A stretch of DNA of 64,000 nt from Mauremys mutica. Its lineage: Eukaryota; Chordata; Testudines; Geoemydidae. The stretch is from the NCBI RefSeq assembly GCF_020497125.1, contig NC_059081.1, positions 59,726,768 through 59,790,767 on the forward strand. Reading direction: 5' to 3'. The first letter of the stretch is position 1. Every line of letters begins with the position of its first letter. The notes below the pieces were generated by a model. It saw only the letters and a program-made list of their open reading frames with translations, was not told where the DNA came from and ran no database searches. The translations under genes were made by a program, and so were the position numbers. Positions 57,155 through 64,000 of the stretch are shown piece after piece.

Positions 57155-57560
57155 CAGTCAGTTTAATTTCCAGCTGAGATTTTTTTTAAAGCTGTGAAGC
57201 TTCCTTAAATGTTAAGAAAGTTACACATTTTAAAAAAGATAGTTTAAAGTTCTCTCTCTCACTCTGCATCATATTCACTCCCCTGCTTGGTCCAGATTTA
57301 TAAGGAGAATTAGCAGCCACAGGGTAATTTTCTCCCACAAGATAGTCGTAAACATGCCCGCATGCAGAGGTGGTGCTAGCCCAACAGGGATATGTCTGCC
57401 CCCCTTTGGTACCCCTCACCCACTCCCTAAAATACTTGCATTATTTCCACAAACCAAAACATACACCAACACAGCACATACTTATACCCTGGTTAAAAAG
57501 CCCCTGTTAAATATGGTTAATAACAGTTGGGAGGTAATACTAAAGTGGGGCCCCCTGAGT

Positions 57561-57681
57561 AGGGTGACCAGATGTCCCGTTCTTAAAGGAACAGTCCTTT
57601 TTTTGGGACTTTTTCTTATATAGGTGTCTATTACCCCCCACCCCCTGTCCGATTTTTTCACAGTTGCTATCTGGTAATTCT
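57561..57681. mobile_element. GGGTGACC MITE, 10-bp TSD (8/10)
   Basis: Third copy of the 121-bp family. The left end is AGGGTGACCAGA and the right end is decayed to CTGGTAATTCT. Flanking decamers CCCCCTGAGT (57551-57560) and ACCCCTGAGC (57682-57691) match at 8 of 10 positions in register. Confidence 0.8.
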
Positions 57682-57827
57682 ACCCCTGAGCCTCTTGGGG
57701 CCATAAGCAATTGCTTTGTCTGCTTATGCCTAGCACCATCAGACCTATAGGACTTGCCCTGTTTGCAAACTACGGAACAACATGCAGAGAGATCAAGAAG
57801 TGACCCCATTAGAGACAGTTGTGTTAC

Positions 57828-58040
57828 TGTAGCATCTACAGGCCACCATTAAGATCAGGACCCCATTTTACTGGGTTCTGTACATCTATAGTAAGAGATG
57901 ATCCCTGCCCCAAAGCACTTACACAAGGGTGGGGGAAGAAAGACTTGCTCAAACTCACACAGCAGAACCAGGAATAGACCCAGGTTTTCTGACTCCTAGT
58001 CCTGTACCCTGTCCACTCGATCACATTGCCTTTGCAGAGC
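57828..58040 (-). repeat. MIR/CORE-like SINE, full length in reverse
   Basis: CAGGACCCCATTTTACTGGG, GTAAGAGATGATCCCTGCCC, CAAACTCACACAGCAGAACC and TCTGACTCCTAGTCCTGTAC follow the reversed SINE order. Confidence 0.75.
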
Positions 58041-61000
58041 TGAAATACTTGGACAAAGACACATTCAGCAAAACATTTAAATGAGAGCCCAGAAATGGAT
58101 TTCAAAGATGCTTTCATATTCTTCAGCAGACCCGGAATCTAAAGCAGGGGTAAATAACCTGCTGAATGAAATGTCACCGAATTCCTTATAGCACTTTTTC
58201 CTAATGGGACATCATATCCCATAGTGTTTTATTTCTGCACAAAGCTGCTGCAGTCCTACAAGCTCTGCCCTGCCCCATAATTCACTGCAGAGTGCTGGAA
58301 TACAGGCTTTGCCATATCATTATATGAAGATAAAGTACAGGAGCTGCTCTGAATTATATTTCCTTTTACTGATTTTTTAAGTATTTGCTTCCCATACAGA
58401 AATTGTTGCTATTGTATAAAGATTCACTAAGGCACCTCGCTGACAATTTTCCCTTTTCCCCCCCATTTCTCTGAATTAATAACAAAATGCAAATCAGCCG
58501 CCGTGTTTTTTCCTCCACTTAACACAATACTTGACTAGCAGAACATTTAAAGATATGCAGTACATATTAATGGAACTTAAGCACCCTTTTGAGCAAATAG
58601 GTTTTTGTTTTCCTGCTACCCACACCCTAGATAGGCCTTTTCCTGCATTGTTCCCACATGACCGTGGCCGTCTGATCACGATATTTTCCCCCTCTTCCCT
58701 TCGTCTTTGGCAGGCAACAACAAAACCTATTCCACAACATGAAGAAAAATGGCCAGCCATCTCTTTCCCTGCCCACTTGTTAAAGATCCACAGCTCAATA
58801 TATCTGATCGCCTAGATAAATCCAGGTGCTATTGTCAAGCCTGAATGTCAAGCCTCTCGGTAACAACGGCTATGGGTCTATTAAATTCTCCAGCCAACAA
58901 GACACTTATGCAGCAGCTTTAGCCCATATGTAGTTGTTACCAGCTAGTGACTATTGCTTCTTATTTAGTCAGGACTAAATGTGACTTTCAAGAGCATGCT
59001 AATTTTTCCTAGTTTGCCTATTTAAAACGCTCATCTACAACTAGATTTCTAGTTTGTCTGTTGAACTACTCAACTAGCCCTTTTGCTCTTTGGTTAAATG
59101 ATAGTTAAGTTGTGTTTGAAAAAAGCCGAAGTTCTCTTTGGCACTTTTAATCTTGCTGCAGGGAGGGTGTTTTTTGGGAAATGGAAGCTCTGGGGTCCTG
59201 GGAAGAAAAGTATTATCTGAGCCGCTGAAACATTCCTGCTGCTCCCAGGGAAGTCTGAATCCCACAGGCGCACTACTCCACACGTTGCTTTCCCCAAGCA
59301 AAATGCTCCTACTTGCCCCTCACCTTTTGGATCCAAGCATATTTGTGATAACTGGTAGCCACAGGTGTGGGGAGAAGAGCTCTGAAATCTCTCCATTGAT
59401 ATCTTCCTGCCCCTGGGGAAGACTGACTCCCAAACATGTTGTCGGAGGTTTATCATCATCTCTGCCTGGCCTCACAAGCATCTCTCATTGGAGGACATTC
59501 AGATCCTCTAGTTCTTCCGTTTGAGAGCTGTGGCCAATTTCAGCAGCACTTTGTGACTGTCTGTGATTTGGCGCCATTGCAAAGTTCCTCCAGCTGAGAG
59601 ATGGGGGAAAGTCTGATGGTTGCTGGCGTGTCCCAGCAAGACCAGACAAGTAGTAACAGCTTTCCTTGCTCGCTCGGGATAGGCAAAAACTAGAAGCCAG
59701 TGTAGAATCTTCAGCACTGACTACTCGATAGCTGGTTTCCTGTTGGAGTCCAAAGTGCCCAGCAAGAAAGAAATAGCAACAGAGCAAGATATTCTTCCCC
59801 AATACACCCCATTTTAAAACATGTTTACTTTCGGCAGGGTCTGATTCCTTTTTCCCTTAATTAGGGAAGGAATACTGCAACAAGCTCCAGGAAATTCAGC
59901 AGTGCCAAGTAGTAGCTGCCAAGATACATCATACTAGCACCTGCGAGTGCCAAAAGCCATCACTGGGTGGCAGGCGAGTACAGTTCAAGAAGTGGCTTGC
60001 ATCCCCGGCTCCTAACTTGCTCCTGCCTCATCTTACAATTGTCTATTTACTAGCAAGCAAACACCATGGAAACTTTAGGCTTTCCCCCCTCATTTGGTGG
60101 GGCGGAAGGGCAAGCTCAAAGATCCCATTGGGTGTCACCCTGCAGCCACAAGGGAACATTAAAAAAAACCCACATCATGCACGATCTGGTCAAATCTCTG
60201 TGGCAGCACACAGGAGAGATGCCTGATCACTTTAAATTTTGGAGGGTTTAAAACTAAAATAAAACCAAAAACCCCTTGAAGAAAAAGTCTGAATGGACGA
60301 TTTCCAGGAAGCTAATCTTGTGTGTAATTTTAGAGCAGAGCAAACTGTTATGCACACACATTGGCAGGCACATCTTGCGCAGAGTCTCCCTACTGCAACA
60401 TGAAAACAACCGTGGAGTTAGGAGTCCTTCCACCCTTGAAAAACATAAGCAAAGCTCCCATCAGGGATCAGCCCAGAGCCTTAAGTGGAGAGCACCCCCC
60501 AGCCCTCCATCCTCCCTCCGCAATGAAAAAATGAGTCTTTCCATCCTACGTGTACGTGTCTGAGACACAAAGGAAGCTGATGGGGAAGGGGCTGTCCCTC
60601 TCCTCTGATTCTGCTAATACTCCTGCGCAGCATAGCAGGGCTGCCCTTCTTTGCCCAGATGCAGTGTCGCAGTCTGGTCACCTCATTCCCTTCCCAGCCC
60701 ACAGTGATTCAGACCAAGTGCCGGCAGACCCTTCACTCAAACGCCTGTCTGAATGCATGAAATCCTAATCTCATTAGATTTCTCATTTGCAGGGTAATAC
60801 TGTCACAGTGCTATGCACCACTGCCACAGATTAGCAGGTTTGCCAGAACGCTGCTCCACTAATGAGTTAATCCAAATAATGCTCAAATCCCAAATCAGAT
60901 TTAAAGCAATCCAGACAGAGGGCCCACCGAGGATGGGGGCAGAGGGGACTGGGACTGTTCTGACTAAAGTAGCTGTCAATTAAGTGTGGGAGCTGGGGGT

Positions 61001-63264
61001 ATTAAGAAGGCCCAAGCATTCATTTCCTTTGTTTCTCAACAAGACAGGCTCAGTTGAACTCTGAGTTTTTCCTGTTTCCATGTGTGGCCCATCTCTCTCA
61101 TGGCACATTTGGGAATAATATGCAACAACATATACATCTGTCTATAGCGTCAGCCTTTGCCTTATGAGAAAACCATTTCTGTAGCTATAATCAGCAGCTA
61201 TTACTGCTTCTGTTTCCATCATTTAATCTTCAGTACTCAGAGGGTCTCAGCATTTTGGAGCTCTGGTCTGGATTCCACTGAGGAAGCTGGAGATTATGGG
61301 ATGATTATGGTTTGTTAGTTTGCCACCGATCCAACATGCTAAAACCAGGCGTGGAGGCTTGGTATACTGGAGCAGGAGAGCCGAGGGTTTATGATTAGGG
61401 CTACAGAGCCAGCATCCCAGAAGAGTGAGCTGGATTTTATTCCACCTCATGCAGAGTCAACAAATATGCCAGTCAGCTAAGTTTAAATTCCTAAATATTT
61501 CCTTTTGCTGTTGAGGGATGCAGCAGAAAGAACAGTTTGATTTTCAGATACTGGATTCAGCTAAGCAGCACCGCTGCCAAAATCTGATTGCAACTTGCAC
61601 ACACAGCCAATCTGATACAGAAGTCATCATGGCGGGGGGAGGGTGGGGGAATGTCTATGGAGTAAGAAGGGTCCTGTTTACAGAAGCATTTCTGATACTC
61701 TGTCTTGGCTTCTCACTCACTCCTTGGCCTTCCGACTGCGACCAAGTGTGGTATCGGCTGAATATCTGATCCTGTAGGTCTGTCAGGGAACTAAAGGCCT
61801 GAGCCAAAGCAGAGCAAAGTCACGGGGGTGGTCTTGCCATAGATTTGAATCAGGCTCTAAATAGCGTCCCTGCACAGAGATAGATTAGCTCTTTCTCCAG
61901 CTCTACGGTCCAAAGCAAACCTCTTAACTAACAGTAATAAGCAAAATGCAGAACATCAGAGGCTTCACATTTGTTTACTGCGTATTTGACTCCGTTAACT
62001 TGTCTTGCTGCAATTTTTCTTGAAAGGAAATGAATATGCTGTCACTTTTTGCACACTGAATAATCCTGTCAGTACACTCGCTCTTTTCTACAGATAACAA
62101 ATGGATCCCAACCTAGGGAGAGCGAAACATTAAACTTCCCTCCTCACCAACTTTCTAAACTGGCATTTTCCAGTCAGCCTGCAACGTGTTTTCCTACAAC
62201 CTCCCACCCTCTCTCGGAGACTGCCACCAACAGTACTCTCCCCGCTCTGTGCTAACGAGGCACTAATAACAATAGTAATCGCAGACTGCCTGCTCAGCCC
62301 ACTCCAGGAGCATGGCGGCACAGGGATGATCATTTCTCATTGTGAATTATGACAGAGGCACATCACCTCACCCCTGGAATAAAGCAGCACCTGCCAATCC
62401 TGCTAAAATGGCAAGGAAAGAAATGAAAGCCCTGCTGTAGCTGATCCAATTCCCTGCTGACTCTAATTACCCAGACAGGGAATTTTACAATTGCTCCCCC
62501 CACCAACTCCTGTCTAAGGACCGCTCCTGCAGGCTGCAGACTTTGGCTGGTTCTTTCTTTGTGTGCCTACTGCCACTGAGTGGATTGGCTTCCTAATGAG
62601 TCCTGACACTAATGGTACAGCGAGACCGTGCAATTACATATCCCCTCCCATTCAGAACAAACCTGGCAGGAAGTGACCCCAGACCTCACACCCTTCCACC
62701 CCAAAGAATTCAGTTATAGTGCTGCACCAGCAGGGCCAGCTGGTGCACGCTTCCCCCTCCCACCCCCGCTTCACTTCCCCTTCCCATTACACAGGTGGCT
62801 GGAAATAAAGCTTTCTGGCCTGACCCATGGCTGGTTGGTTGAGGATATTCCCATTCCTCTTGAATCCAGAGGAGCCCAGGCATTACACGCAGGTTTGGAA
62901 ATGTGCACTGACACCCATCAAAAAAAAACAACAGACATTTTAATTCCTGCGTTTGAGGGTTCTAACGCACAGTTGTTTTCTATTACGTGCTTAACAATGT
63001 GTGTAACTGAAGCCGCTTTCGGGGGGAGAAGCAGGCGCTTCTGTAATTTCAACATTGATTGTAGTACAGGTGTAAGAGACTGGAGCTACCTATTGAACTG
63101 TGAGCTAATTATCGTAAGAAACAGATGTAGCCTATTAATGAGGAGGCAACATCTATGAGAAACACTTAGTAAGGAGTAATTGGGCCTTTTATTTCCTGAG
63201 ATAGATGGCTTACAAAAGATGTGCTCACAGCCAGGACCCCCACTGCTGCAACATCTGAGCATTC
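58041..63264. other. Large repeat-poor region without a supported gene
   Basis: About 5.2 kb with few recognisable repeats. Frames up to 176 codons (62628-63158 plus strand) occur without splice sites, domain signatures or codon bias that I could judge. The stretch 62340-63180 has TAATTA and CTAATTAT cores and a conserved-looking texture. This is the best place in the window to look for conserved noncoding DNA. Confidence 0.4.
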
Positions 63265-63445
63265 GTCAATTTGCCTTTACAAGACCCCTGTGAAATAAGG
63301 AAGATTAGCCCCATTTTAAAGATGGGAAATTGAGGCACAGGCAGATGAAGTGACCTGCCCAAGGGAATTGGTAGCAGCGCTGGGAAATTGACCTAGATCC
63401 CCTGATTGCCAGTCCAGTGCCTCAACAACAAGGCTATTCTTCAGC
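63265..63445 (-). repeat. MIR/CORE-like SINE
   Basis: ACAAGACCCCTGTGAAATAA, CCCCATTTTAAAGATGGGAA, GAGGCACAGGCAGATGAAGT and GATTGCCAGTCCAGTGCCTC follow the reversed MIR core to the head end. Confidence 0.8.
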
Positions 63446-64000
63446 CCATGCTGGTGGCTCAAAACCCAGCTTCTCATGTATCAATTAATTTCTCTCTCCT
63501 TTACTATAGCACAACAGGTAGAATCTCCTGGTTCTATTAACCTTACTGTTCCTTCTGTTTCCCTGCAGGAGTCTTTGAGACTCCTGCCTCACAGCTGTTT
63601 GTTATCAGGCCAGCCATTTCCTCCCCTTCCCTTCCCTCTCTCCAGATAAGAAGAAATCCTTGTTGCTCTCAGCTGTTTATCAGGTGGAGTACCCCCTGCC
63701 TTCTGCCCACATTCTGTGATTCTCTCCAGGACAGCATTGTCCGTGTGCTACTCTGGGGGTGCCGAGTGCATGAGTGAGCTCTCTAATTGGAATGTTTATG
63801 AATTATAAAGTTACAAGGGCTGTTCACACTTAAAAAAAAATAAGAAGGGTAAGTTTCTCCCAGGTATCACCTCCTGGTGTGAGTAGAGGAGTTACAATAA
63901 AGGTCATTTCAGTCCACTGTGTCCTATTTTCCTGCTAAATATGGTTTAAAAACCCCACAAAGAGTTGAAACCGAAAACAAGGGTTTTTTAAAATGAAATT
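63446..64000. other. Unassigned intergenic DNA
   Basis: No gene or repeat supported to the end of the window. Confidence 0.4.

Noticed and set aside
62628..63158. 176-codon open frame on the plus strand
   Set aside because: No domain, repeat or composition suggests a protein, and the frame runs through ordinary intergenic-looking DNA without splice or promoter context. Length alone is within chance over 64 kb on six frames.

Overview
This window looks like nuclear intergenic DNA from a turtle (Testudines). I found no protein-coding gene, no credible host exon, no rRNA gene, no CRISPR array and no prokaryotic feature. The turtle assignment rests on recognised repeats: Penelope-like element (PLE) tails with a GIY-YIG endonuclease remnant, a tRNA-derived Pol III SINE of the tortoise/Cry type with a CR1-like tail, CR1 LINE fragments, MIR/CORE-like SINEs, and several TIR-bearing miniature elements common in turtle genomes. 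All open frames of 60-240 codons lie in repeats or look like chance frames with no family signature. Repeat family names come from memory, not from a database search.

Layout. From 1 to 11 kb the sequence is mostly low-complexity-free DNA with scattered old SINE tails, a hAT-like element with 8-bp target-site duplications (TSDs, 4530-4746), a 3-bp-TSD MITE (5506-5648) and a TTTTCC-type repeat (from 6938). From 11.4 to 15.9 kb two diverged paralogous segments lie in direct orientation. One is interrupted by a PLE with a GIY-YIG remnant (11548-12145). The other is interrupted by an inverted PLE-tail unit (15018-15206) and a GC-rich hAT element (15365-15775). From 16 to 25 kb come several TIR elements, including a Tc1/mariner-type MITE (22554-22885). 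A CR1 copy with an internal deletion and a MITE inside it occupies 26245-27651. From 31 to 36 kb there is a MITE, a PLE tail, and a CR1 that carries a 130-bp PLE unit in its body and a 10-bp-TSD MITE at its 3' end. From 38 to 47 kb lie two GGGTGACC elements, an 873-bp solo-LTR-like element (40669-41541), the tRNA-SINE, and a GC-rich hAT copy abutting a second PLE. A nested CR1/MITE block with an inverted duplication spans 46680-47985. From 49 to 58 kb are more 3-bp-TSD MITEs, SINEs, a short PLE unit (54835-54960) and a third 10-bp-TSD MITE. From 58 to 63 kb the DNA is largely repeat-free with some conserved-looking AT-rich blocks.

The strongest observations concern the PLE family. Its tail folds into a hammerhead-ribozyme-like core (clearest at 11635-11672, minus strand), and short units of about 126-130 bp, starting just upstream of that core, sit between their own TSDs. 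This suggests independently mobilised, retrozyme-like mini-elements. Hammerhead motifs are already known in PLEs, so the idea is an extension and not a new principle. The core carries deviations (C at position 4, one extra A) that may abolish activity. I found no convincing wholly undescribed system.
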